Shown here: in pieces, positions 46,201-58,715 of the stretch | Position numbering within the stretch: position 1 is the stretch's first letter | Layout: every line of letters begins with the position of its first letter | Assembly: GCA_028023455.1 (NCBI GenBank) | Contig: JAQFVV010006425.1 | Coordinates: 184,001-248,000, forward strand | From: Epiperipatus broadwayi | Taxonomy: Eukaryota > Onychophora > Udeonychophora > Euonychophora > Peripatidae | Reading direction: 5' to 3' | DNA length: 64,000 bases | Position numbers and translations under genes: made by a program | Notes under the pieces: model-generated | The model's input: only the letters and a program-made list of their open reading frames with translations | What the model was told of the DNA's origin: nothing | Database searches by the model: none

Positions 46201-48774
46201 GCAATCATTTTATTAATATTTATTGCTGAAAAATTAAATGTTGTCTTTATACAATTGTAAGTCTTTTTATATATGTGTGTATTTCAAGCGTTGGAATGTA
46301 GAAACAATGTAAAATGGGGAAGGCTCAAAATACCGAAATTATCCTTATCGATAATCAGATTTTCATTAATTAAAATTATAAATCTTAAAATTCTTTTGTT
46401 AGTTTGTTTTCAAATCTTTAAAAATCTATCAAATGGTATTTCGAGCCTTATCTGTTTTAAAAATGTTTTACTAATTAAAAGTTTTTTAAGAGATTACAGA
46501 AATAGCTGTTGGCAACTGAGATTGCGTTCTTGGTGGGGAAAAAATGTAACTTTTTAGACCATAAAATAAGAGTCAGTTGAGTTTGGTTGTTTTTTTGGTC
46601 AATTTAGTTTCAAAGCATTTTAGGACCTTAAAAAATTTTAAGAAGTCAACTGAGGTTCAGTGCTATGAACTGTGAGTAGAAAAGAAGTACCTTTCTCTCT
46701 TTTTCTCAGAAAACTATCTATCCTAATGCCATTAAGTTTCCATCCATTTGACTGGCCCATGCAGGATGGCTGTATAATTGCCAAGCTGATTGCCTGCTGT
46801 TCGTAAGTGATCTCACCTGGTGTAGAGCTGCCTTAATAAGTAATCCTTTTGTGATATGTAATTCAACCTTCATATTTTCATTCATATATTCATTTATGAG
46901 TTTTTATAATTCTCTTCAACTCTCTCTCTCTCTCTGTAGCAATTTTAACTTACTTTTCACGCTTAATTTGTGTTATATAGCTTTGTGCGTTCCATTAATA
47001 TTTCATTTGTTTTGTTTAATATATATATATCTATAATTGATTTTCTTTAATATGCTAACAACCAAACTAGCAATTTTTAAAAGGGGGGGAATAATTGTTT
47101 AATTTGGAAAGAAGTGGGAGCTTCATTTAAAATCTATCGATAAAGTTTCATTTATTTAAAATTGAAATTGCTCACTAGGTTGGTTTTATATTTACTTCTG
47201 TTATTCATGTTTTTTTTTCCTGAAATATTTTATTGTGGGTGCCTATTTTACTTTGTTAATTGAATTAAAAGATCGTGAACATTAATATAATTATTTCACC
47301 TTTTCTTATTATCACCCGTAAAGATAATTCCATCAGTTAATACATATAAGGAAATCGAAATTAAATATAAAATTTTGTTAATTTGACATCATAGTTAAAG
47401 AGTTATTTTCAGAATGAGTCTTTATTTAAGTATATTATTGCTCAGAAGTTAAACCATTTACAGGCTTTCGAATAAAGAAAGTATATTAAGTTTAGTTTTC
47501 TGTGCATGTATAATGCAGCTGGCCGACCTTTCCTTTCTTTTATGGTACATCCACACTTCGATTTCTTTATTGGATTAGTTCTCAAAATCGTTTGTAATCA
47601 GGGCTGCTCCTTTCTGTGGAATGTGAGATTTATAGGGTTTTGATTGTGCTGCAGAAGTTCCATATAGCTGTCTGGGCCTCAAACCAAACATCTCCATCGA
47701 TACCGTATCATCAAAAGGGCGAACGTATCAGCCCTTTTTCAGTATAAAATGTCTTAAAATGATAAAGAATCCAAAGTACCATAAGATTCTTATTCCTCTA
47801 ATAGTATGCCAGCATTATTAGTGTTTTAATTAATAGATTTATGCCTGCTTGACCTTTTATTAAGTGTTGGCAAAATAATGATTCATTCTTGAAATGCGCT
47901 ACACATCAATTAGTTATTGTGTTTATTTTGAGACTGCTTTCTTTGACAATCTTAATCAATTCCCATAGATGTAAACAAATTTTTATTAATTATTATATCA
48001 CGTATTCTCGTTAACGTGGTGCATTGTTTGTTTCTTATTTATAAAACACGTTTCTTCCAAACAATGCCAATAAAAGGACACAAAATGGTTTTCATAAGAT
48101 AGATAAATGATTATAATTGGATATTTTGCTTGTTTATCAAATAAATCATTTACATGTCACGACCTTTTATATTCATTTTTCGGCATCCACAACGTCCATT
48201 TAGTAAAATATTATTAAATTGGTATATTAACTCCGCACAAGCTATAACACAATCCATAAAATGATATTCATTAAATAACAGCTTAAATAATTATTGTAAA
48301 TGCGATTTATAAAACAAATCCCAAGTTTTGTAAATAGACAAGGTCATCACAAGCGTGAAACATTTTGTAACATATATATGCGTTTTCAATAGTTTATTAA
48401 ATATATAATTTCTTGTAAATCCTGGTTTGTTTTGAATTATTTTTTAATGAGTATTTAGAATTATTTTCTTTGACTAATAACTTAGCATTAATAAATAACT
48501 ATAATAACTGTAATGACTGGGGCTATTCCGACCTCGATCATCATCATCAGTCTAATCTTATGCTCTACCACTTTGCTTCTGGGCATGGATTTAAAATAAT
48601 TTTACTGTGTCATCAGAATGGTTGTTCATTGGGTCAGAGATTCGAAGAATGGGCAAATAGGTTAGAATTCAGGATTGCCCCAGACCTGTGTATCTCGAGC
48701 ATGATCGGATTCAAAGTACTTTTGCTTAGGATTTGAATTTTGTTAAGCGAGCATACTATTTTGACCGGTTGACA
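45969..48774 (+). repeat. Right LTR of the Ty3/Gypsy element
   Basis: Starts tgaagcagtcgatgtctaat like the left copy and ends near gaccggttgaca. It differs by an expanded (TA)n at about 46151-46197, where the left LTR has only 'catatatatgtatat', a shorter (TC)n at 46921-46936, and scattered point changes. It carries the same 88-codon frame at 48470-48736. Confidence 0.92.
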
Positions 48775-48789
48775 ATATATATATATATA

Positions 48790-49590
48790 ATAAAAATGAA
48801 AATGAGAAAATATCCATGTAAATGAACTAACTTTAATCTTAATATTACAAGAATTTATCAATTATTACTAATAAATAATAACTGATCCCAAATCAGTTTT
48901 TTTAATTAAATCTATAATAGCTTTTTTGCTTGTGTTCTTTGTTGAAGTAAAAAGAATCCTCTTTTACTTCAAATCCAATATCTTGTATGGATTAACCCCA
49001 AAAAGCTATTTTGATAGGTGTGAGAGTGTGAAATAATATCATTTTTCTTGACATCCTGCAAATAATATTTTAAACTTCTCCAGAAAGTTGTGTATATTGA
49101 TTTACATATTTTTATTGCTCTTATAATAAACAATGGAAATGAGGGGATAATATCCATGTAAATAGAGATAACTAACATTTGATGTTACCAAGGAATTAGC
49201 AATTACTACTAATTGACAATCACCGAGCCTGAAACAGTTTTTATATCAAGCATATAATAGCTCTTTTGTCTGAGATTTTTTTGTTGAAGTAAAAGAAGTT
49301 CTCATTTATTTCAAACCTTTGTTTGTATATGGATTTAAATCCCAATATTTGTTTCTCATATTTAAAAGGAATTGCCTTCTCGGTTTAGATCCATATAAGA
49401 ACTTGGGTTTGAAGTAAAAGAGGACCCCCTTCTATCAACAAAAAATTAAAACAAAACAACTGTTATAGGTTTAATAGAAATAATTTAGTCTCAGGGATTG
49501 TTAATTACTATTACTTGATAATTTCTTGGCAACATCAACTATTAATGTTATTTCTATTTGCATGGATATTATCTCCTAATATAAATGAGA
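48790..49590. repeat. Diverged repeat block: two direct units and one inverted
   Basis: The units at about 48800-48995 and 49140-49345 share 'atatccatgtaaat', 'caattattactaat'-like words, 'tataatagct' and 'ttgttgaagtaaaa'. From about 49385 to 49590 the same words recur in reverse complement ('tttgaagtaaaagagg', 'taattactattacttgat', 'gcatggatattatctcc'). No coding potential. It looks like yet another foldback family, partly in tandem. Confidence 0.65.
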
Positions 49591-49624
49591 GAGGACATAG
49601 AATTGTGAAGTTTGCAAAAAAAGA

Positions 49625-49732
49625 ATATATATATATATATATATATTACTCCGTAAAAGATATCTTACTCCGTAAAAGATATCTATATATATATATATAT
49701 ATATATTAAGATATCTTTTACGGAGTAAGATG
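49625..49732. repeat. (TA)n hairpin with tandem and inverted 'tactccgtaaaagatatc' units
   Basis: Two direct copies of the 18-mer (about 49648 and 49667) are followed by a (TA)n and then the inverse gatatcttttacggagta (about 49712). The whole can fold into a long hairpin. Confidence 0.88.
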
Positions 49733-49779
49733 TTAAAAGGAAATGGACATGAAAACATCCAAATGAAAATACAACAGAA

Positions 49780-51590
49780 TTGGAATATATTTTTAGCAAT
49801 ATAAAATATATATTTCAAGAATGTATTGTATTTAATAAATTCAACACAGGAAGTGAACATCCATTAGTAAGATGTAGGATACATGTTAATGCAAAACTAG
49901 AGAGACTAAAATTATTAAGAAAAACAATATTCACAGTTGATATTCTTAATTCTCAGAAACACTCTAATGAATTTAAATTAGAATATGGAAATCATTTTCA
50001 AATATTAGCAGAATTTGAACATGATTCAAATTTGAATTAAAGTAATAGGAAAATAACTGACACACTTTTAAAAATTACAACAAAGATAGCTGATAAAAAA
50101 AAAACAGCAATGGATCAAGAAAATTTCTACTGAGAGTAGATGATTTATGAAGAAAATAATGAATATAAAGATATATAAAAATTATATAAAGAATTGAATA
50201 TCTCAAATTTTGTAAAATGCTATGAAAAATAGTTCAATAATGATATAAGAAAGTGTAATTGTGAAGTAGAAAGAAAAGATATAAAAGAGAATAAAAGTCT
50301 CAACACAGTGTCAAACAACATTTTGGTATTTGTAGAAAACTTATATCTGCAATAAAAAAAGATGTAATTATTATTAAAAAATTGACAGCATCTTAAAAAG
50401 GGTAGAAGACTTTTTCATGAACTATATAGTAGTAATGAATAAGTATCACCTATAACTATTATATCTTCTGAATTTTCCAGGATTTTAAAAGAAGTAAAAG
50501 ATGCAATTAAATTTATGAAGAAGGGAAACACTCCAAGTAATGATGGAATAATAATAGATATATTAAAAGAATTAGGTGAAAAAATATAACATTTTTTTGG
50601 CAAAGTTATACACAAAATGTCTAAATGACCAAGATGTAACAGATTATTTGAAGAATGCAGTATTATTAATAATATTTTTAAAATGTTATAAAGAAGATAT
50701 TAGAAATTACAGACCTATCAGTCTTTTATTAGATTTATACAAAATATTTACCAATATAATTGCAATTCATCTACAGAAAACTTTGAATTTCAACCAACCA
50801 AAAGAACAAGCTGGATTTAAATATGGTTTAGTACAAAATATCATATCCAAATATTGAGAGGAGTTATAGAAAGGACCAATGAATATGAGTTGTCATTATG
50901 CTTTGGATTTGTAAGCATTTCTTCTGAGATTAAGGCATTGGATCTAAGATATTGTCATTTTCTAATAAATATTTATAAAAATGCAAAAATAATAATCGTA
51001 TGACATAATGATACTAGGAAGGTTAACAATGAGAATAGAAGAGTGTAAAACAGGGTGATTCAATCTATCCTAAACATTTTTCTGCAGTGCTGCAAAAAGT
51101 ATTTTGTGAATTATAATATGCAGTTAAAAAAATAAAAGTAAATGGAGATTATTTAAGTCATTTACATTTTGCAGATGATGTAGTTGTTTTTCCAAGTAAT
51201 GTTTCAGAGTTTCAGGACATGTTGCAAGAATTATCAGATGAAAGTAAGAAAGTGGGACTAAAGGTAAATGTTAATAAGACTAAAGTAATGTACAATGAAT
51301 TTTCTCAATTGGTGAAATTAAAAATTTATTAGGATGAGTTAAAAAAAGTTAACAGCTACAAATACCTTGGTCACATTATTAATACAGATGGAAACATAAT
51401 GGATGAAATTAATTATAGAATTAAACTTGGTTGGAATGCTTTTGGTAGAAATAACTTGACACTAAAATGAAATATGCCTATGTGTTTGAAAAGGAAGTGT
51501 GTTTTACCAGTTCTTATTTATGGATCTGAGACTTGGAATAGAAGAGCAATACAAAGACTTCAGACCACTCAAAAGAAGCATGGGTTATTA
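49780..51590 (+). pseudogene. RTE-type LINE relic (endonuclease C-terminus and reverse transcriptase)
   Basis: NTGSEHPLVRCRIHVNAKLER at 49840-49910, split here as NTGSEHPLVRCRI and HVNAKLER, matches the end of an AP-type endonuclease. After a decayed linker, NYRPISLLLDLYKIFTNI and QPKEQAGFKYG (50705-50825) are the first reverse transcriptase blocks. HLHFADDVVVF at about 51160 is the catalytic FADD. YKYLGHIINTDGN (about 51360) and CVLPVLIYGSETW (about 51497) form the thumb/end region. Several frameshifts and stops are present. The order and words are those of RTE/BovB-like LINEs often annotated as 'craniofacial development protein 2-like'. Dead copy, 5' end lost. Confidence 0.88.
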
Positions 51591-51591
51591 T

Positions 51592-51643
51592 CACACACAT
51601 ACACACACACACATACACACACACATATATATATATATATATT
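51592..51643. repeat. (CA)n(TA)n microsatellite at the LINE 3' end
   Basis: A CA-rich run followed by a TA run, directly after the last LINE-like codons. RTE LINEs often end in short microsatellites. Confidence 0.9.
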
Positions 51644-53005
51644 GTAGCCCTTGGGTTTGCCCAAAGCTCCATTAGATTTAGAATTAGCTACGCAAGACAG
51701 TGTTTAGTAAAAATTTTCCTCATGGGTTGTATATTTTTTTAGTAGACACACATTCTAGCTAATGCTAGGTTTGAACCATATTCTTAGAGATTGTGTATGT
51801 TTTACTTAGTATGCAAACTAAACATTTTGTTATAAAAGATTTCTATAACAAAAAATTGTTTTATTTAGTAATTGATTCATAGGACAATTTAATAGCCAAA
51901 GATATAAGTTATAGATTGGCAATATTTATACATCATTTTAATAGTTGGAGAATGGAAAGAAGGGAGGGGGTGTGCTATTTATAAAACTACTTTAGAGAGT
52001 GAAAATAGATAATCATAGTTTTACAATGACAGGTTAGAACTCAATAGTTCATAAAATTAAATTGTAAAAAAGAAAAATCAAGGATTAATCAAAGTCTTGA
52101 GCAATCGGTTTAATTAGAATTGTATGTGTGAAGGATGTATGTATGTATTTGATTTGGTTGTGGATTTTAATTGTAAAGTTCATGATTAAATAATAATTAT
52201 TCCATGTCATCTTATGGGGAACTCCTTTAAAGAAGAAAGTAATTTATTTTAATAGTTTATTCTAGCAGCCAAAATTTTGGTCAAGATTCTGGGTTTGAAG
52301 TTGGGTTCCTATACATTTTTTTTATTATTATTAAAGAAAAAAGGGGAAAAGAGCTTTCTCTCATTTATTCAGAGAGGAGAGTTTTCTTTCATTTGTTCTT
52401 TGGGGAGATTTCCATGAGCAGAAAATTACTAAAGTAAATCACTAAAGTAAATCAAAATGTGATATCTGTTGACACAGGAATTTAAGTTTAAAAATAATGG
52501 GTGGTCATCCATTGGAATGCAGACATGAATTTGGCAGGTGGTCGGTGGGAGGGCATAAGTTTAAAATAACAGAAAGAGAAAAGAAAACAATAGGCAATTA
52601 ATCAAGGAAGACACTGACCAGACATAAATGTTTTGGAAGGGTTTTTGGAAGGTCAACTTTTCAGGGAAGAGGGAAATGAAGGAACCCAGACAATATAAGA
52701 GCTTGGTCGATTTGTGGGGGAGGCTCTGTTGAAGTTTGTTCCTTGGTTAGCTTTCTTTTGCAGGCTCTCTCATTATTGGTTATAGGAAGCCTTGCTGTAG
52801 AATTAAAGGAAAATTTTGTTTTTTTTAAAAAAAAGAAAGAAAAGAGAGAAAAGAAATCGTTTGTTAGTTATTCTGTCTGTCTCCTGAATGATAAACTTAG
52901 CCAAATTTAATGATATAAATAGAAAAATGACTCTTGAGTAGGTTTATATTAGGTGCACATCATTCTCTCCTGAAATTAATCAACTTCATGATTTTGATTT
53001 CACAT
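51644..53005. other. Unrecognised stretch, possibly an old LTR
   Basis: Less AT-rich than its neighbours, particularly 52600-52810, where 'gacaatataagagcttggtc' could be a TATA-type promoter and is followed by 'ggctctctcattattgg'. No second copy in the window and no ORF, so the LTR idea is speculative. Confidence 0.3.
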
Positions 53006-53085
53006 ATGAAGCATCAAACCTGAACACTGCAATCTTATATGAAGCATCAAATTTGAACATTATAATCTCATATAAAGCATCAAAT
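53006..53085. repeat. 33-bp minisatellite
   Basis: Two and a half units of 'tatgaagcatcaaaYYtgaa' followed by a variable 'cactgcaatctta' block. Confidence 0.8.
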
Positions 53086-53423
53086 CAGTCGTAAGTGAAC
53101 TGAGAAGTACATCAAGAAGTGGACTCATATATTTAAAAAATTAAAGGCAAGTTTTTTTCAGCTAATCCCCAGATTCCAAAATGGAGAAAATCTTATCATT
53201 GGCATGAAAACTTTGTACATTTTGGCATAGGAATTGAACTCGTATAGCAGTGACTCTCTCACATAAAGCCATGTGTGCACACGAACAAGCCAAAGGAAAG
53301 AAAAAAAGGAAAAATGGAAATCAGAAATCGGAAGGACAATCCCGGAGGACTGTTTAAGTATATTTTTATTATTTGTTATTCATTTCGAACATTTAATCTA
53401 AAGAAAAAAAAAAGAAAGAAAAA

Positions 53424-53467
53424 TATATATATTTTTAATCATATATATATATATATATATATATATC
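53424..53467. repeat. (TA)n microsatellite
   Basis: A TA run interrupted by tttttaatc. It follows an A/G-rich tract from 53401. The 71-codon frame over it is an artefact. Confidence 0.9.
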
Positions 53468-53489
53468 TGTTTAAAGTTAATTCATGTTA

Positions 53490-53650
53490 AAATTATTATT
53501 ATTTTGGGGTGGGGGGTAGATAAGTTAATATCAAATCATTTTGTATGTGTCTGTTTTAAATGCTTTTATTATTATTATTATTGTTTTGGGGATAGATGAG
53601 TTAATATCAAATCATTTTGTATGTGCCTGTTTTAAATGCTTTTACATTTT
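53490..53650. repeat. ~80-bp tandem duplication
   Basis: Two units read 'ttattatt', 'ttttgggg', 'gagttaatatcaaatcattt' (first unit has 'aagttaatatc') and 'ctgttttaaatgctttta', with few differences. The first unit carries an extra G run. Confidence 0.85.
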
Positions 53651-56223
53651 TTTAATGAAGAGAGTGAGAGATATTGTTAAATAAAATGTTTTTTGAATCG
53701 GATCAGGTATTATTATCAAATGCTTAGACCTATTGATATGTTTTATAAAGGTTGTGTGACTGTTGGGCTAAAACATCATCATTATCCTATAAAAGTGCAG
53801 AGAAATAGTTTTAAAATTTTAATATGCATTTCTTATTGCTATTACTATTATCGTAAAGTTAAAGTAAGATATAAGCTAATTAAGGCTTGGAAAAATTGTT
53901 AGCTAATGTTCTGGTGTACTATTTCACAAGAGTAATGTAGATGTGAAAGTTTTACTTATACAAATTGATGCTAGACCTGTATATATGTGGATGGGCAAAG
54001 AGTCCCCACCAAGCTAGTGGAGTCATCATTTAGATCTCTCACTAAGATATTTATTCCATATTTATAAAGTATTTAAACACAGTGGAAGAGTTTTCCCACT
54101 TGGTTACTTTCTACGCTGTAAAATGATTTCTTTATTGAGGGCCAGAGGGTAATATGTATATACAAGTCTCTTTGTATGACTAGCAATAAAAATCCTATCA
54201 TACCTCAACCTTAGTAAAAGATTTTCTCTTATTCGGATCACTGCCTGTCTCATGTTAATGTTGATATTCTTTATGGGTGTATGAATTACAGCTATTGCTA
54301 AGTGTTACTTATAAATGTTGGTTACAGGGTCACAAACTCAATTTGATGTCAGGATGAGTGTGGATAGTGTGTGTGTGCAATTAGTGTACTTGAACATTGT
54401 TTTGTTGATATATTTTAATTGTTCAATAAGTGCCAAGAATAATAACATAAATAAATATTAAACTTAAGGGTTAAATAAAACCTGAGAACATCGTAAGCAA
54501 TGTGTATATGAAATTATTTAGAAAATATATCTACATCCAGCTCAGAACTTTGCTGGAATGGTAAAATTACTGAAATATTATTATTGTCACAAGAACATAA
54601 ATATAGAATGTATGCATGTGTGATAATGATTAAGCTAGATACTGATTTGTTGACATTTGAAAAGTAACTAAAATTAACTTAGTCCCAACATACATAAAAT
54701 ATCTCCATTGGAAAGCATAGGGTGAATGCATAATAGATTAAAATAATTAGTGGAAATTATTAAATTTTAGTATTGGAAGAGTTATCCTTAGAAACAGATC
54801 AGTAATTAAAAGCATTAAACACTGGGAGGGGGGAAATTTAATGTTCAATATGTCTGAGATAAAAGTAAGAACCAAATAAAATATATATAAAGGTAACTAT
54901 TACCTTTATCTGTTTGTTATTAGTATCATCCCATGGCAATCATGATTCCCTAATAATTAAGATTAATGTTTATATTTTAAAACCTCTTAAAATTATGTAA
55001 ATAAACATTAATTTTAGCGTTGATTTAGGAATTTTTTTTTATGTCATACAGTTTTAGAACAGGGGAAAGTGTGTAAACCATAGCATTAATGCACATATTA
55101 TTTTATTAAGTTATAATTTGTTAATAAAATTTGTTAGTATTTTTAAATAAAAATTTGCATACGTCTCATTGTTTTGTGGGTTACTACAATCTAGGAATCT
55201 CAAATCCAATCATACATCAATACATTATGATTTATATTTCAGACATCATTTTGGTAAATAATATCCAGTAAAATTTATTTAAATGGTTCTTTTTTCCTAG
55301 CTTATGCGGCTCACATTACTCAAGATGACCAATACTCCGGAAATAATTCAATATAGTTGAAATATAGTTTATGAATAGGGTTGGTTATTGGGTGATAGTA
55401 GATGCAGTGGGTGGGCATAAAATCCTTTCCCCATCTGTTATATTCAAACACCTCCCTAGATGCACTTCCTTATGATTTTACTTTAATTATGAAAGTGTTT
55501 ATGATATGTTATTTTTAAAAAATTTAATATAAGCATAATTATTCAAACTTTAATGTAAATGGCCATTGGCTACATTAAAGACAGCCAAGATCAACCTTGG
55601 AGGTGATCATGAGAGGGGTGTTTATCACCAATAATCCATAGCAGCTTGTTTGACTTCCACACCTTATTGTTCTAAAACCCTGAGAAGAGATTATAATAGG
55701 AGAAATGAGCTAGCTCAATGGAAAATTTAATAGTAAAATAGATAGTATCTCAATAGACCTATGAATGTGGGGATGATGGAGGGATGGATCAGGAGGATGG
55801 AGATGGATATAGAACTATTTGTAATCTGAAACCAAATTTTAATTGTGACTTTAATGATGGTGAATGGTAGTGTGCTGAGAATATAAATTGTAATGGAAGT
55901 TAAGTTTAAAGTTTCTTCTCTTTAGTAACCACAAACTTCCAAGAGTATTATTATTATTATTTTTAATGCATTCTTAGTGTTCTCTTAATTGATTGATTAT
56001 TTTTTAACCCATTCATTAAATATTATTGTTGAAATTTATTAATAAGTTATTGAAATAAGGTTTAGCCTCAATATTTTCATTGAAGTTGCAATTTGGCACC
56101 CTGCCAAATATGATTATAGATGTTCTATCCCATCATCATCAATCCTAATAGGCTTTAGAAATAATGTTAGCAGGGAATGGTGAAGGATCCAGCGATCCAT
56201 CCAACCAAAAAGCTTATAAGTGG
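53651..56223. other. AT-rich stretch without recognisable gene
   Basis: About 2.6 kb. The 69-codon frame at 53693 has no domain. A moderately less AT-rich patch at 55360-55830 contains no frame or known repeat. Confidence 0.5.
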
Positions 56224-56352
56224 CACGCAATGTGGCTGCAAGTGTCTAAGTGCCAGATAAAAAGTTTACAATTTGTGCATAATGTGGTTGTGTGACTGAA
56301 ACAAATGGTTACAATTGGCCCACAGTGTGGTTGCCTGAAGGAAGTCACAATT
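56224..56352. repeat. Degenerate minisatellite of 'aatgtggttg' units
   Basis: Three to four diverged units of 40-55 bp share 'cacaatgtggYtg' and 'ttacaattgg'-type words. It borders a family 2 repeat. Confidence 0.65.
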
Positions 56353-56359
56353 GGTTCTG

Positions 56360-56665
56360 CAATGGTTGGCTGAAGTTGGAGAGTGGAGAGGATTGAAACC
56401 TGTCTATTAAAGTGTGCAGATTTGCTATCTTAATATTAACCAAGCAGTGAATATATGCATGTATGGGGGATAATGATATGAACCCACTGATAACTGTTGG
56501 TTCAGCATGGAATATGGAATATTTATATCGGAGATCATTTATCTTTTTCATATGAATGTGTTCATGTGTATCTGTATTATTGGATAAAGTTGATGACTTA
56601 GAATTTTGAAAGTCTGGTTTCAAATCCCTTTTAATTACATCTTGTTTCAGAATATACACTGTACG
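56360..56665 (+). repeat. Family 2 hammerhead repeat, copy d (diverged)
   Basis: Shares 'tggctgaagttggagagtgg', 'ctattaaagtgtgcagat', 'gctatcttaatatt', 'gaacccactgataactgttg', 'ggttcagcatgg' and 'tatgaatgtgttcatgtgta' with the family. The ribozyme core at about 56482-56525 is eroded (CUGAUAA and GGAA), so it should be inactive. The most diverged copy seen. Confidence 0.72.
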
Positions 56666-58075
56666 TGTATTTCAATATTAAACAAAATTTAGAAACATGT
56701 CTGGAGGTGGAGGGTATATAGTACTATGATGGTAAACATTGATTACTCTAGCTTATAATAGATGGAGATGGAATACATGGACTTTGAACCCCAGAATTCA
56801 CCAAATAATTACTGCACCAAATAATTCAGAGCAGTTATTCATGTTATTGTACCAAATAAAATTTCAAAACATTGAATATTATATTTCTTTTTAAATTATG
56901 CAGGTTCTATTATATTTATTATTGCTAGAGATACAATGTGATTTTCACTCAACAAATTGAAAGATAACACATAATATTTACAACTAGTTTTCCAAATTGA
57001 GATTTTGCTATTCTCAGCTGAATTCCACCCAGATATATACAGTTCATCAACATATTATTATCATCATTGTGTTTGTGATAGCTTTAATAGTGTTGTTTGA
57101 TGCTTGTTTGAATATATATTATTTGCAATTTATAAAGAAGTGACATTTTATGCCTTGTAGCAAGCTTAATAGTATAATCATGTTTTGTTTTTTGTTTTTT
57201 TTAGGTTTTTTTAACTCTATCTCAAAATGCTTTAATTTTGATAAAATAAAAGTGGTTGCAGTATAGTAATTTAATTTAATACTTATCTTTAGATCAGTTA
57301 TTGCATTGCTTTTAACTTTAAAACCCAAGCCTGCACTAATAAAGATTATGATTCAAAATTTTTCTGGAGATGATGATTAAATCGCACTGACACCCATTGA
57401 TTATTCAATGTTCAGTACAGTGGGCTGTGATATAATTAAAAAAAACAGCTTTTATTTATATTATTAAAATAAGCTGGAAGAATCAAATGATGTGTTGGTA
57501 TAAATAAATTAGAATGTAAATAAACACTTTAGAGTTTATTGTTTTGGTTTTCATCAAGAAATTGAGATTTTTATTACAAAACAATTCTTGAAATATAGAC
57601 TATTTTAATAACAATTTCTGCAGATATGTTTCAATTACTTAATAACAGAATCAGACTTAAGCCATTCATTATCTTTTATATAAAGAACTCCAAACCCTGA
57701 TTTTGTTGAACTTAAGATGCCTTAATATTTTATTAGTAAAAATGTTACTTATTTTACAAGTCTTGCTGAATCATGATATTCCACTTTATATCTTATTTAT
57801 TAGTTGTTTAAAAACTTTCTTTACAATAACAGTATTTTTAAAGGATAATTAGTCATTTTTAACTCAATTTGACTTAACAGTATGTAAGTCAATTGTATTT
57901 GCTTAAATTTCGATTTTGTTTTTGGATTTCTAGTCTTAATTTTTTCAGAAAATCAAAAATTATTAAGAAAAAAAAAACATAAATTTTCTTTGGTATATAT
58001 ATGAAGCTTTCAGTTTTTCATTTGTGAGAGAAATATTATTTTTCTAAAATTTCAGTACTTTAAAAGGGTATTTTG
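56666..58075. other. AT-rich stretch without recognisable gene
   Basis: The minus-strand frame at 57119-57328 is Lys/Leu-rich with no domain. No other feature. Confidence 0.5.
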
Positions 58076-58715
58076 AATTCAGACTTTCACATGACCCTCA
58101 ACTCTCCACACTATCTCATATCATTGATACATTTGACCACATATATGTCTAAAAGATAAATAATCACCAATATACGTATTTCATGCTAAACGACTTGGTC
58201 CAGATTATTATCTCTACACATACATACAATAATTTCTCAGAATTATATATTAAGATAGTCAATTTTTATACATTAATGGACAGGCTTCAATCCATTTCAC
58301 ATTCTTCAGCCATCCATCCTATTGTAAGTGCTCAGATTTATACTAATATAGCCAATTTTCATACTTTAATGGACAGGCTTTAATCCACTCCACCCTACAA
58401 CTCTTTAGCCATACATGCTGTTGAAAATCTGGATGGCTAAAGAGGGGGGTGGATTGGATTGAAGCCTGTCCATTACAGTATGAAGATTGGCTATCTTAAT
58501 ATAAATCTGAGCACTTATTGTATGTATGTGTAGAGATGATAATCTGGACCAACTGATGAGTGCTGGTTTAGCATGAAATATGGATTGGTGATTATTTATC
58601 TTTTAGATATATATGTGGTCAAGTGCATCAGTGATCTGAGATAGTGTGGAGAATTGAAGGTTGTGTGAAAGTCTGAGCTCAAAATACCCTATATATTACA
58701 TTGTTTGAATAGGTA
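58076..58715. repeat. Family 2 hammerhead repeat, head-to-head palindrome (copy e)
   Basis: The left half (58076-58435) reads in the same direction as copy a, the right half (58430-58715) in the opposite one, meeting at 'ttgaaaatctggatggctaa'. The left half also has an internal direct duplication (58248-58320 and 58325-58395: 'taatggacaggcttcaatc' twice or nearly so). The left ribozyme lost its core; the right one is at 58548-58589. The whole can fold into a hairpin of about 300-bp arms. Confidence 0.85.
58548..58589 (+). ncRNA. Hammerhead ribozyme-like motif (family 2), best stem II
   Basis: ACCAA 58548-58552, CUGAUGA 58553-58559, stem II GUGCU (58560-58564), loop GGUUU, AGCAU (58570-58574) with five pairs including a G-U at 10.1/11.1, GAAA 58575-58578, and UUGGU 58585-58589 pairing with ACCAA. 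The stem III/cleavage region reads UAUGGA, so the required U before the cleavage base is lost. This copy should be inactive although stems I and II are excellent. Confidence 0.65.

Larger units (their letters stand above)
38077..48774 (+). mobile_element. Ty3/Gypsy LTR retrotransposon with ~2.8-kb LTRs
   Basis: Two long direct repeats bracket a 5.1-kb internal region with gag, protease, reverse transcriptase, RNase H and integrase in the Ty3/Gypsy order. A purine tract precedes the right LTR and a tRNA-like priming sequence follows the left one. The total is near 10.7 kb, over half of it LTR, which is unusual for metazoan Ty3/Gypsy elements. The LTRs differ by scattered substitutions and small indels (a few per hundred bases by eye), and the internal frames are broken, so the copy is old and inactive. 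Confidence 0.93.

Noticed and set aside
53225-53290. ggaattgaactcgta as a reverse B box of a tRNA
   Set aside because: No A box at the right distance and no clover-leaf; single weak motif.
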